Position numbers and translations under genes: made by a program
DNA from: GCA-2688265 sp964527395
Lineage (GTDB): Archaea > Nanobdellota > Nanobdellia > Woesearchaeales > GW2011-AR9
DNA: 64,000 nucleotides
Direction: 5' to 3'
Assembly (NCBI GenBank): GCA_964527395.1
Contig: CAZGQD010000007.1
Span: forward strand, 4,723-68,722
The notes under the pieces: generated by a model
The model's database searches: none
The model's input: only the letters and a program-made list of their open reading frames with translations
Told to the model about the DNA's origin: nothing
In this document: positions 51,697-58,793 of the stretch, piece after piece
How positions within the stretch are numbered: position 1 is the stretch's first letter
Layout of the letters: each line of letters opens with the position of its first letter

Positions 51697-51718
51697 CAGT
51701 TTCAATGAATTAAAATGG

Positions 51719-51730
51719 CTTTATAAAAGT
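51719..51730 (-). promoter_or_regulatory. TATA box for zwf
   Basis: The minus strand reads ACTTTTATAAAG about 23-34 nt before ATG 51696. Confidence 0.55.
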
Positions 51731-51766
51731 TAGTTTTTGGGGAACACAACAAGAGAAAAAAGAAAA

Positions 51767-51982
51767 TTATAATGTAAATAACATTACAATTAGCCAGATA
51801 AAGCTGAAAAAGATACTGAAAATTGTTCCAATAATCAAGCCTGGGATGATACCATATCCGTAGATTGCAAATGCTCGTTTCATGAAACTATCTGAGTTTA
51901 ACCAACCCATATAGCTATAAGTATCTTCGTTTGGGTTGTTTGTTTTGTGTGTCTTAGTTGCTTTATTTGTTTTAGTTGCCAT
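51767..51982 (-). CDS. Small membrane protein, unknown
   Basis: 71 residues. A Lys/Thr/Asn-rich N-terminus (1-20) is followed by a hydrophobic C-terminal half (about 38-71, YGIIPGLIIGTIFSIFFSFIWLIVMLFTL), one long or two short TMs. Between the TrmB-like regulator and zwf on the same strand. No family recognised. Confidence 0.5.
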   Translation of the reverse strand: MATKTNKATKTHKTNNPNEDTYSYMGWLNSDSFMKRAFAIYGYGIIPGLIIGTIFSIFFSFIWLIVMLFTL

Positions 51983-52035
51983 AATGTGTATTTTTGAATA
52001 GCTGTTTTTAAAGGTTTATGTTTAGAATTGGTGTT

Positions 52036-52791
52036 TTAAGCATCTTTGCTTTGTTTCCACTTTTCTAAGAAATGTTCTTTTAACATAACGCTAAAAGCTG
52101 GAGATTCTATCCAAAATGAAAGATAATCTTCATAATCACTTATTTGTGGACGTCCAATTGTGATTCTGCCTAGCTTTTCGTCCATTGAAGAGAACCTAAT
52201 GCTCCTTTGTTCATCTTTTGGGAAAAAACGAACCTTTGCACCCAAATCTTTCCATTTTTTTATGATATTTTCTCTGCCTTTAACTTTGTGGATTAGAAAT
52301 CTTACATCTACACCCCTTCTTATAGCAGATTTTACTAGTCTTGCACTTCTAGGATGATAATTAAAGCCACCACTAAAAGAATAGATATATTTTTGAGATT
52401 TCTCTGATGCAAACTGCAACATTCTGATGATTTGATCTTTGCCTTTCATTACTGTAGCTATATCTTGTTCATTTTTTATTCCATGTTTGATCATTTCTTG
52501 GAGTTTATTTACTGCAATCTGCATTTTTGAGATAGTTTCTTGCTTTTCTTCAATATCTTGTTGTAATTTCTCAGTATTAATGATCTTGTATATCCTTGGA
52601 GTTAAATCTAAACTGCCAATATAACCACGCTCAGCTAGTCTGATCAAACTTTCATACACTTTGTTTTTAGCAATGCCAGTTCTTTTTGAGATTGTTCTAG
52701 CTGGAGATGGACCAAGATTTAGTAAAGTTAGGTATACTTGAGAGTCATATTTTGTGAATGATAATTCAGTTAATAGTTTTTTTATTTCCAT
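52036..52791 (-). CDS. TrmB-like sugar-responsive transcriptional regulator
   Basis: 251 residues. N-terminal winged helix: LLTELSFTKYDSQVYLTLLNLGPSPARTISKRTGIAKNKVYESLIRLAERGYI (about 5-58), the TrmB signature. A coiled-coil linker (residues ~72-105) is followed by a PLD-like/effector domain (about 110-235). TrmB proteins bind sugars and switch sugar-metabolism genes. Sits directly upstream of the zwf/gnd genes, so it is the natural candidate regulator of the cluster. No canonical TACT-N3-AGTA site was found nearby. Confidence 0.85.
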   Translation of the reverse strand: MEIKKLLTELSFTKYDSQVYLTLLNLGPSPARTISKRTGIAKNKVYESLIRLAERGYIGSLDLTPRIYKIINTEKLQQDIEEKQETISKMQIAVNKLQEMIKHGIKNEQDIATVMKGKDQIIRMLQFASEKSQKYIYSFSGGFNYHPRSARLVKSAIRRGVDVRFLIHKVKGRENIIKKWKDLGAKVRFFPKDEQRSIRFSSMDEKLGRITIGRPQISDYEDYLSFWIESPAFSVMLKEHFLEKWKQSKDA

Positions 52792-52842
52792 TTTGTGTAT
52801 AGGTTCAGTTATTATTGCTTTGTAGGGGGCCTAGTGTTGCTC

Positions 52843-52885
52843 AAAAGGACTTTTGGTACTAACTGGAGTCCTTTTAATATAAATA
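52843..52885 (+). promoter_or_regulatory. Inverted repeat and TATA box before the Nudix gene
   Basis: AAAAGGACT (52843-52851) and AGTCCTTTT (52867-52875) form a 9-bp perfect inverted repeat. Its right arm runs into the TATA box TTTTAATATAAATATA (52872-52887), about 21-36 nt before ATG 52908. Candidate operator, or hairpin, between divergent trmB-like and Nudix genes. Confidence 0.5.
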
Positions 52886-52907
52886 TAACTGTGTTGATGT
52901 ATGATTT

Positions 52908-53315
52908 ATGGTAAAAGAAAATGTTAATTTTAGGGTAGCTGCTAAGGCATTTATCCTAAACAAAAATAGAGAAATGCTTCTGATTAGAAGAAGACTGAAT
53001 GATGTAATGAAACCTGGGATCTGGGAAATACCTGGTGGAAGAATGGATCCTGGAGAAAATCCGTTTATTGGTTTGAAACGTGAAGCTAAAGAGGAGGTTG
53101 ATTTAGATATTGATATCAAAAAGCCTTTTTCAGTAAAACATTTTGACAGATCAGATGGACAAACAATCACAATGATCTGTTTTGAATGTTATTCTGCCAA
53201 TAAAGATGTTAAGTTAAGTGAAGAACATATAGATTTTGGCTGGTTTGCATTAGAAGAAGCAAAAGAGAAGATTACTCCATTTTTGAAAAATGAAGTTGAG
53301 ACTTTAATTAGTTGA
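52908..53315 (+). CDS. Nudix hydrolase
   Basis: 135 residues, leaderless. Nudix box GGRMDPGENPFIGLKREAKEEVDL fits G-x5-E-x7-REUxEExGU, with V-D-L in place of the final G-U. Hydrolyses nucleoside diphosphates linked to other groups; MutT-like sanitising or NDP-sugar cleavage are both possible. First of three + strand genes interrupting the minus-strand sugar cluster. Confidence 0.88.
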   Translation: MVKENVNFRVAAKAFILNKNREMLLIRRRLNDVMKPGIWEIPGGRMDPGENPFIGLKREAKEEVDLDIDIKKPFSVKHFDRSDGQTITMICFECYSANKDVKLSEEHIDFGWFALEEAKEKITPFLKNEVETLIS

Positions 53316-53364
53316 TGTCTTCAAAATGTTTAATTTTTTCTTTTTCTGGGATAGATATATACTC

Positions 53365-53458
53365 ATCCGTAACTATTTTTTATAACTTGGTTACGGATTC
53401 GAGACACAGTTCCGTAAGAAAAAGTTCCACTTTCTACTTACGGACCAGTATATAATAA
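53365..53458 (+). promoter_or_regulatory. Four TCCGTAA half-sites and TATA box
   Basis: ATCCGTAAC (53365-53373)/GTTACGGAT (53390-53398) and TCCGTAAG (53411-53418)/CTTACGGA (53437-53444) form two hairpins or a run of four half-sites sharing TCCGTAA in alternating orientation. They end at the TATA box AGTATATAATAAAT (about 53447-53460) of the gene at 53478. Looks like an operator array for a dimeric repressor. Confidence 0.6.
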
Positions 53459-53477
53459 ATCAGTTTTTTGAGCTTTT

Positions 53478-53954
53478 ATGAAAGAACCGTTATTGATTAG
53501 AGGACATCATCTTGACGCTCTTCATGTAGTCGCTTTGTTAGGTATTGATAGTCCTGGACTTCAATTTTATATTTTTTCATATACTCCAAAAATACATCAG
53601 TATAAACTTGCTACACTTAGACAAGTTGTTGAGAATCCAGATATGTCTGTAAAAATTATTGGTTCTTTAGATTATTTATGTGAGCATGACTGTCCTAATT
53701 TAAAACCTTCTTGTTCAGATGAGTTAAATGTAGCAATTGATAAATATGCTGCAGAAAAAAAGTATGATTTTGAAGTTGGTAAGGTTTATGATGCTGGATT
53801 TTTAGTTGATTCACTTAGAGCAATGGATTATAAATCACTTCAAGGAGATATACCAGCAACCTTAGTTGATAGTCAGAATGAGCCTAGTTATGTAGCTCCA
53901 ATTGTGCCTAGATTTTTTCCACGATTGAGAAGCTTATTGAATAGAATTTGGTAG
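53478..53954 (+). CDS. DUF1284-like protein
   Basis: 158 residues. IRGHHLDALHVVALLG near the N-terminus and IGSLDYLCEHDCPNLKPSCSDELN...DKYAAEKKYDFEVGKVYD match the form of DUF1284 (RGHHLLC...; D-x-x-C-x-x-CP). Family function is unknown; the Cys and His residues suggest metal binding. Controlled by an elaborate promoter with repeated half-sites. Confidence 0.6.
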   Translation: MKEPLLIRGHHLDALHVVALLGIDSPGLQFYIFSYTPKIHQYKLATLRQVVENPDMSVKIIGSLDYLCEHDCPNLKPSCSDELNVAIDKYAAEKKYDFEVGKVYDAGFLVDSLRAMDYKSLQGDIPATLVDSQNEPSYVAPIVPRFFPRLRSLLNRIW

Positions 53955-54106
53955 TATAGTTACAAATGGAACTAGTGGATACTCTCGGATCTTGAATACG
54001 GGGACTTGGCCTGTTGGGAGATAGGAAGTATGTCCACAATATTTTTTGAATTTTATGGTGGACACACAAATATGAGTGTGTTCATTATATTGAATACTAG
54101 CTTGTG

Positions 54107-54172
54107 ACTATCAAATACCTTCGTGGTTTCCAGTATAATGGAAACCTTTATAAATAGAGTGAGTTTGATAGT
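54107..54172 (+). promoter_or_regulatory. Palindromic operator region before the second ATPase gene
   Basis: GGTTTCC (54125-54131) and GGAAACC (54140-54146) flank AGTATAAT and directly abut TATA box TTTATAAAT (54147-54155). A wider pair, ACTATCAAA (54107-54115) and TTTGATAGT (54164-54172), encloses the whole core promoter just before ATG 54176. Farther up (about 54031-54083) are GTCCAC/GTGGAC and ACACAC/GTGTGT hairpins. Confidence 0.55.
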
Positions 54173-54175
54173 TAT

Positions 54176-55411
54176 ATGGAAGAAGAAACAATAGTGAATG
54201 TTCTCAAACTATGGAATCTTTGGGAGAGTGATATTGATACAGGAATCACAAGAACTAAGTATATTCAAGAGATTTATCCATATTTAGAAAGAAAGGAAGT
54301 TTTGGTTTTAAAAGGAATTAGGCGTTCTGGAAAATCAACATTAATGCAGCAATTAATGAAAAAATTGATGAAAAAAGATAAAGTTAATGTTAAACAGCTA
54401 CTTTACCTTAATTTAGAAGATCACAACTTTGCCCAAAATTTGAAAATTTCTTTATTTGATGAGGTTCTTAATGCTTATATGAATCATACAAATAATAAGG
54501 AAAAAACTTACTTTTTTATAGATGAAATTCAAAAAATTCCTGGATGGGAAAGGTGGATTAGGACAAATTATGACCTTAAAGAGAATATTAAATTTGTTGT
54601 TTCTGGTTCATCTGCTTCTTTACTCTCAAAAGAACTTTCTACACTATTAACAGGAAGGAACTTATCATTTGTGATAAGGCCACTTTCGTACAATGAAGTG
54701 ATTATTTTTGATAAAAAGATCTCAGTTCAAGAATATTTGCAGTTCGGTGGCTTTCCAGAAGTAGTATTAGAAAAATCTGATAAGAAAAAATTGAAGATTC
54801 TCCAACAATATTTTGATGACATTATTCATAAAGATATCATTGATAGGCATGAAATCAGAAATACAAAACAATTATTGAATTTAGCTCGTTATTTAGTAAG
54901 CACTGCAGGGGCAAAGGTGAGTATAAACAAATTATCTAAAACATTTGGGATTTCTAAAGATGCTATTTCTAATTACATTAATTACATGATTGATGCTTAT
55001 CTTCTATTTGAAGTGCCTTTTTTTTCTTTCTCAGCTAAAGTTAAACACGATGTGGCAAGATTGCCTAAACTTTATGTTTTGGATAATGGTTTGATTAATG
55101 TTGTTGATGTAAAATACTCCAAAAATGAAGGACAAATGTTTGAAAACACGGTTTTAGTGAAATTATTAGAGAATAATAATGAAGTGAGTTATTGGTCTGA
55201 TGCAAAATCAGAAGTGGATTTTGTTGTTCAAGGTAAAGCTATTAATGTTACAGCAACAGATAAGATTCCACCAAGAGAATGGAAAGGTCTGGAGGAATTT
55301 GAGAAGAAACATAAACTATTTTCATTAATATTAGTCACTAAGTCCACAAACAAAGAAAATAACATCTCTTTGAAAAAATTTCTTGAAGAAAACATTATTT
55401 CTGAAAGATAA
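54176..55411 (+). CDS. ATP-binding protein, archaeal AAA / DUF4143 family (second copy)
   Basis: 411 residues. Walker A GIRRSGKSTLMQ (about 50-61), Walker B FFIDEIQ, sensor FVVSGSSASLLSKE, FGGFPEVVLEK and a C-terminal DUF4143 nuclease-like domain with SEVDFVVQG. As in the copy at 5907, the E-x-K is not preserved (AINVTATDK), so the fold may serve binding rather than cutting. The promoter is wrapped in palindromes. Ends 14 nt before the convergent HAD::6PGL gene. Confidence 0.85.
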   Translation: MEEETIVNVLKLWNLWESDIDTGITRTKYIQEIYPYLERKEVLVLKGIRRSGKSTLMQQLMKKLMKKDKVNVKQLLYLNLEDHNFAQNLKISLFDEVLNAYMNHTNNKEKTYFFIDEIQKIPGWERWIRTNYDLKENIKFVVSGSSASLLSKELSTLLTGRNLSFVIRPLSYNEVIIFDKKISVQEYLQFGGFPEVVLEKSDKKKLKILQQYFDDIIHKDIIDRHEIRNTKQLLNLARYLVSTAGAKVSINKLSKTFGISKDAISNYINYMIDAYLLFEVPFFSFSAKVKHDVARLPKLYVLDNGLINVVDVKYSKNEGQMFENTVLVKLLENNNEVSYWSDAKSEVDFVVQGKAINVTATDKIPPREWKGLEEFEKKHKLFSLILVTKSTNKENNISLKKFLEENIISER

Positions 55412-55425
55412 AATAGTTTGATAGA

Positions 55426-56943
55426 TTATTGGTCTGTGAGTACATAACTATTGTTTATGCTTAGAATTAGCTTCTGTGGGCTTTGGTTTGAGTCTAGATC
55501 CTTGTTTTCTAGGTCTTGTCTTGCTTTATTCTTGTTCTTTCCTATTGTTAGTAGAATTGCTGTGTCTGAGTTTGTGATGAGGGACTTTGTTGCAGTCATT
55601 CTTAGTTTTGGTGGCTTTGGTGAGTCTTTTACTATGCTAAAATATTTACCCTTTGCCTGATTGACTTTGTTTGGGAACAATGATGCAATATGGCCGTCCT
55701 CGCCAGAACTTAAAATAGCAATATCAATCTTGCCGCCTAGTTTCTTAAGTTTGTTTGAGTAGCTATTGATTCCGTAGTTTGCTTTAGTTTTGTCTGGAAC
55801 AAAAGGATGGATGTTCTCTTCTGGGAGTTTTCCTTCTTTGATTAGTGGTTTTAAGAGGATGTCGTATGCTTGTTTGAAGTTGCTGTTTTTGTTTGTGATT
55901 GGAAGAAGTCTTTCATCTAACATGAAAATATGGACGTCTTTCCAGGCAATTTTGGCTTTCTTTAGCCGTTTAAGTAAAGGGATTACTGTATTTCCGCCAA
56001 CAAAGCCCAAAATTACCTTGGTTTGGCCTAAATCGGGAGAAATGAGCTTCTTTTGGCTTAAATAGGTAATTTTGAGCTCCTTTTTTGATTTAAAGGTCAT
56101 TTTTGCCTGCTTTTGACTTCTAGCGGTCAAAATTGGCTGCTTTTTGGAAAAGGAGGCAGTTTTGGTCTTCTTTTGGTCTAAATCAGCAATTTTGGCCTTC
56201 TTTATCGATTTAATTCTGCTCTCAATTAACTTGCTTGCCTTCTCATATAAAGTGCTTTTCTTTGCTTTGATGGTCCTTCTGTTTGTTTCCTTTTCTAGAA
56301 TGTAATTGGCAGCATCTAAGAAATCTGTTGCTACATGGATCTTTGATTTGATGCTGCTTTTGCCTCTTGATTCTCTTGATTTATTGAATTTGTTTAGTTT
56401 TTGAAGTTCTTCACCTTCGTTTTTGAAAGGAATTAAGATGCCAGTACCTTTGGCGTTGATAGCTGTTTGGACATCTGCTAGTCTATCACCAATAACATAG
56501 ATATTGACATCTTTTCTCTTAAGATGGGTTTGTTTTAGAGCATCGTAGACCATGCCTGGATGAGGTTTTCTGCAATGTGAATCTTTTACAAGGCTTTTGA
56601 TGTATTTTCTGTCTTTGTGGGTCTTTACGTAATGTTTGTTTGTGTGAGGACAAAAGATGTAGCCTTTTATTTTTGCGCCTTTGCTATTTAGTCTGTTTGT
56701 GACTTCCTCGCATACTTTGTCTGCCCGCTGTGGAGTTAGAAGTTTGAAGTCTTTAATAGCAACACCAGTTTGATTACTAATCATATAGATATGGGCGTTT
56801 GGGAGAGTGTTTAAGAGTTTTAAACCTTTAATGACGTTTGGTAAGAACTTTAGTTTCTTTTTCCAACTGTTAGTTTTACCTAGATAGTATTTGTCATCAT
56901 AAATGAGAGTTCCATCTCTATCAATGCAGATTAGCGTTTCCAT
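55426..56943 (-). CDS. pgl: Fusion: HAD phosphatase (GmhB/HisB-N-like) + 6-phosphogluconolactonase
   Basis: 505 residues. Residues 1-~180 are a HAD phosphatase: CIDRDGTLIYDD, MISNQTGVAI, CRKPHPGM and VIGDRLADVQ; the Zn loop of GmhB is altered (CPH present, later CxC as HC). Residues ~225-305 are a Lys-rich linker built of loosely repeated ~11-residue units (KKAKIADLDQK, KKTKTASFSKK...). Residues ~310-500 are 6-phosphogluconolactonase: GFVGGNTVIPLLKRL, DVHIFMLDERLLP, AILSSGEDGHIASLFPN, PPKLRMTATKSL and LTIGKNK. The lactonase links Zwf and Gnd. The role of the phosphatase half is unknown. Confidence 0.88.
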   Translation of the reverse strand: METLICIDRDGTLIYDDKYYLGKTNSWKKKLKFLPNVIKGLKLLNTLPNAHIYMISNQTGVAIKDFKLLTPQRADKVCEEVTNRLNSKGAKIKGYIFCPHTNKHYVKTHKDRKYIKSLVKDSHCRKPHPGMVYDALKQTHLKRKDVNIYVIGDRLADVQTAINAKGTGILIPFKNEGEELQKLNKFNKSRESRGKSSIKSKIHVATDFLDAANYILEKETNRRTIKAKKSTLYEKASKLIESRIKSIKKAKIADLDQKKTKTASFSKKQPILTARSQKQAKMTFKSKKELKITYLSQKKLISPDLGQTKVILGFVGGNTVIPLLKRLKKAKIAWKDVHIFMLDERLLPITNKNSNFKQAYDILLKPLIKEGKLPEENIHPFVPDKTKANYGINSYSNKLKKLGGKIDIAILSSGEDGHIASLFPNKVNQAKGKYFSIVKDSPKPPKLRMTATKSLITNSDTAILLTIGKNKNKARQDLENKDLDSNQSPQKLILSINNSYVLTDQ

Positions 56944-57023
56944 CTTTTAGTTAGGGTTTAGTGATTCTTTTGTTACTTGAAAAGCTAGATTTGTTTTCTT
57001 TTATGTAAGAAGAAGGCACAATC

Positions 57024-57138
57024 AGACTTTAGTTCGAGCAGAGCTCTCTCAACTTGACTATTCGTCAAGTATCGCAGGTGTGTCCACTTCGCTGTGATTT
57101 TGCTCCTGTTGGTCACAAAATGCTCGTTGCTAAAGTCT
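57024..57138. repeat. Nested hairpin block D
   Basis: Outer stem AGACTTTAG (57024-57032)/CTAAAGTCT (57130-57138), then CGAGCA (57035-57040)/TGCTCG (57121-57126). Inside: CTTGAC-TATTC-GTCAAG (57053-57069) and ATTTTG/CAAAAT (57097-57121, competing for one base with the outer stem). The rest of the 303-bp gap (56944-57246) between pgl and tpiA has no gene. Confidence 0.75.
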
Positions 57139-57246
57139 TGTTTTGAATAACATTGCCAGTGAGGGGACTGTGCCTTCTTCTCTTGAGTAAGATGCTGTGG
57201 ATGATGAGTTGTTGGATGTTCTGTTGGTTGATTATGTGTAAGTTAG

Positions 57247-57906
57247 TTAGGTGAATGTGCTTAGGAGTTTTTTTGGGTTTTTGGATTTGGTTAGGGCAGA
57301 AGCAATTAGGACTCCTTTGCAGCCTAAGGCTTTTGCTTCTAGGTAGTCGCTGTTGTCGTGGATGCCAGCGCCGCAAATGGGGATTGTTTTTGTTTTGCTT
57401 AGGAGCTTTGTGAATTCTTTTAGCTGCTTTGTGTTGTGTTTGGTGATTGAAGTTTTAGTACCAATGATTTTTGGATCTTCGAATGCCATATATGTCGGTC
57501 TTAATTTTTTGTATTTTTTTACTTCACTGATGCTTTTTACGCAGAGGATGCTTTTTAGCTTATGTTTCTTGCAGTCTTTTATAGCCTGTTTTATTTCTTC
57601 TTCTTTTAATTGATGTTCAGAATGGTTAATTATTGTTCCTTTTGCGCCAGCAGCTTTGATTGCTTCTGCAATTATGTAGCCTGTTGCTCTATTAGTTCTA
57701 TTGCTTTGATCAATGTGTTGAGCGAAAATTGTGATGTTGCTCTTCTTTTTGAGTTTGCTTTTTATGTAGTATATGTCAGTAGCAGATACACAGACTATTA
57801 TTTTTTTAGGTTTGGGAGTCTTTTTGTTTGGTGTTGATTCTAGCTTCTTTATGAAATTTAGGGCTTTTGTGCCATGAAAGTAGTTTTTTAAGTTGATGAT
57901 TATCAT
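57247..57906 (-). CDS. tpiA: Triosephosphate isomerase, archaeal type
   Basis: 219 residues, the short archaeal form (about 220 vs 250). Strand-one NLKNY, AQHIDQ (where many TPIs have AQN), catalytic His in GTIINHSEHQL, catalytic Glu in AFEDPKIIGT and phosphate loop CGAGIHDNSDYLEAKALGCKGVLIASAL. Interconverts DHAP and glyceraldehyde-3-P. 33 nt downstream of the aldolase gene. Very Lys-rich surface, like its neighbours. Confidence 0.93.
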   Translation of the reverse strand: MIIINLKNYFHGTKALNFIKKLESTPNKKTPKPKKIIVCVSATDIYYIKSKLKKKSNITIFAQHIDQSNRTNRATGYIIAEAIKAAGAKGTIINHSEHQLKEEEIKQAIKDCKKHKLKSILCVKSISEVKKYKKLRPTYMAFEDPKIIGTKTSITKHNTKQLKEFTKLLSKTKTIPICGAGIHDNSDYLEAKALGCKGVLIASALTKSKNPKKLLSTFT

Positions 57907-57939
57907 TTTGTGTGTATCTGGTTTACATTTTGTTTCGTT

Positions 57940-58710
57940 TTACTTGTTGAAAATTATTTCTCTGATTTTTTTTGCTCTTTTGATTGGATCTTTACTTTGC
58001 CAAATGTTTCTACCAATAGCAAGTCCTGCTCCGCCAGCGTTTAGTATATCTTTGATGTTCTTTTTTAGAGATTTGTCATCAGTTTTGACTCCGCCAGCAA
58101 TAACTACCTTTGCTTTTCCAGCACATTGTACTGCCCATTTTAGAGCTTTTGCGTTTCCAGGATAGTGAACTTTGATGATATCAGCTCCGAGTTCAAGGCC
58201 TACTCTAGTTGCATAAGCTAGCATCTCATTCTTGTTTCTTTTAGTTGCGTCTTTACCCCTAGGATAGATCCATGCAATAACAGGAATGTTCTTTTTGTGT
58301 GCTTCTGTTTGAATCTTTGAGAATCTGGATAACATAGATGCTTCATGTTTGCTTCCAATGTAAATTGTGTATCCTACTGCTGCTGCACCTAGTTTGATTG
58401 CTTCTTTTACAGTGCACAGTTGTTTTGAAAGTGGTTCACCTTGATAGATATTAGTTTTACCATTTAGTTTTACTATCAGTGGTATCTTTGATTTTTTTAT
58501 TTCAGATTTGTATTTTTCTGCAATACCTTTTTGGAAGACAATTCCTGTGAATTTTCCTTTTTTTGCTATGTTGATGATATAGTTTGGGTCTGCTTGCTCC
58601 TTTGTTTTGAAGTCTGCTGGACCATGCTCTAGACCTTGATCGTCTGCTAAGAAGAGTGCTTTACCTTTTTTAAGAAGTTTTTTTAGATTAGAATCTAGTT
58701 TATTTACCAT
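57940..58710 (-). CDS. Fructose-1,6-bisphosphate aldolase, class I DhnA type
   Basis: 256 residues from ATG 58710 (a GTG at 58722 is also in frame). Archaeal-type class I aldolase: ALFLADDQGLEHGPADF, VIAWIYPRGKDA, GADIIKVHYPG (Schiff-base Lys) and VVIAGGVKTD. Forms or splits fructose-1,6-bisphosphate. The family also includes deoxyribose-phosphate-like and LsrF-like enzymes. A TATA box (58757-58768) gives it a promoter apart from transketolase; tpiA follows. Confidence 0.88.
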   Translation of the reverse strand: MVNKLDSNLKKLLKKGKALFLADDQGLEHGPADFKTKEQADPNYIINIAKKGKFTGIVFQKGIAEKYKSEIKKSKIPLIVKLNGKTNIYQGEPLSKQLCTVKEAIKLGAAAVGYTIYIGSKHEASMLSRFSKIQTEAHKKNIPVIAWIYPRGKDATKRNKNEMLAYATRVGLELGADIIKVHYPGNAKALKWAVQCAGKAKVVIAGGVKTDDKSLKKNIKDILNAGGAGLAIGRNIWQSKDPIKRAKKIREIIFNK

Positions 58711-58756
58711 CTTTAGTAGCACATCTTTATTAATTGATTAAAAAGGAAGAGAATTT

Positions 58757-58768
58757 GCTTTATAAATG
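58757..58768 (-). promoter_or_regulatory. TATA box for the aldolase-tpiA pair
   Basis: The minus strand reads CATTTATAAAGC, about 47-58 nt before ATG 58710 in the 83-nt gap after the transketolase gene. Confidence 0.45.
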
Positions 58769-58793
58769 TGGGGGTTTTGTTGGTAGAGTTTGG

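Noticed and set aside
57113..57376. Minus-strand open frame across hairpin block D and the end of tpiA
   Set aside because: It covers structured non-coding DNA and shadows tpiA; composition is unlike neighbouring proteins.
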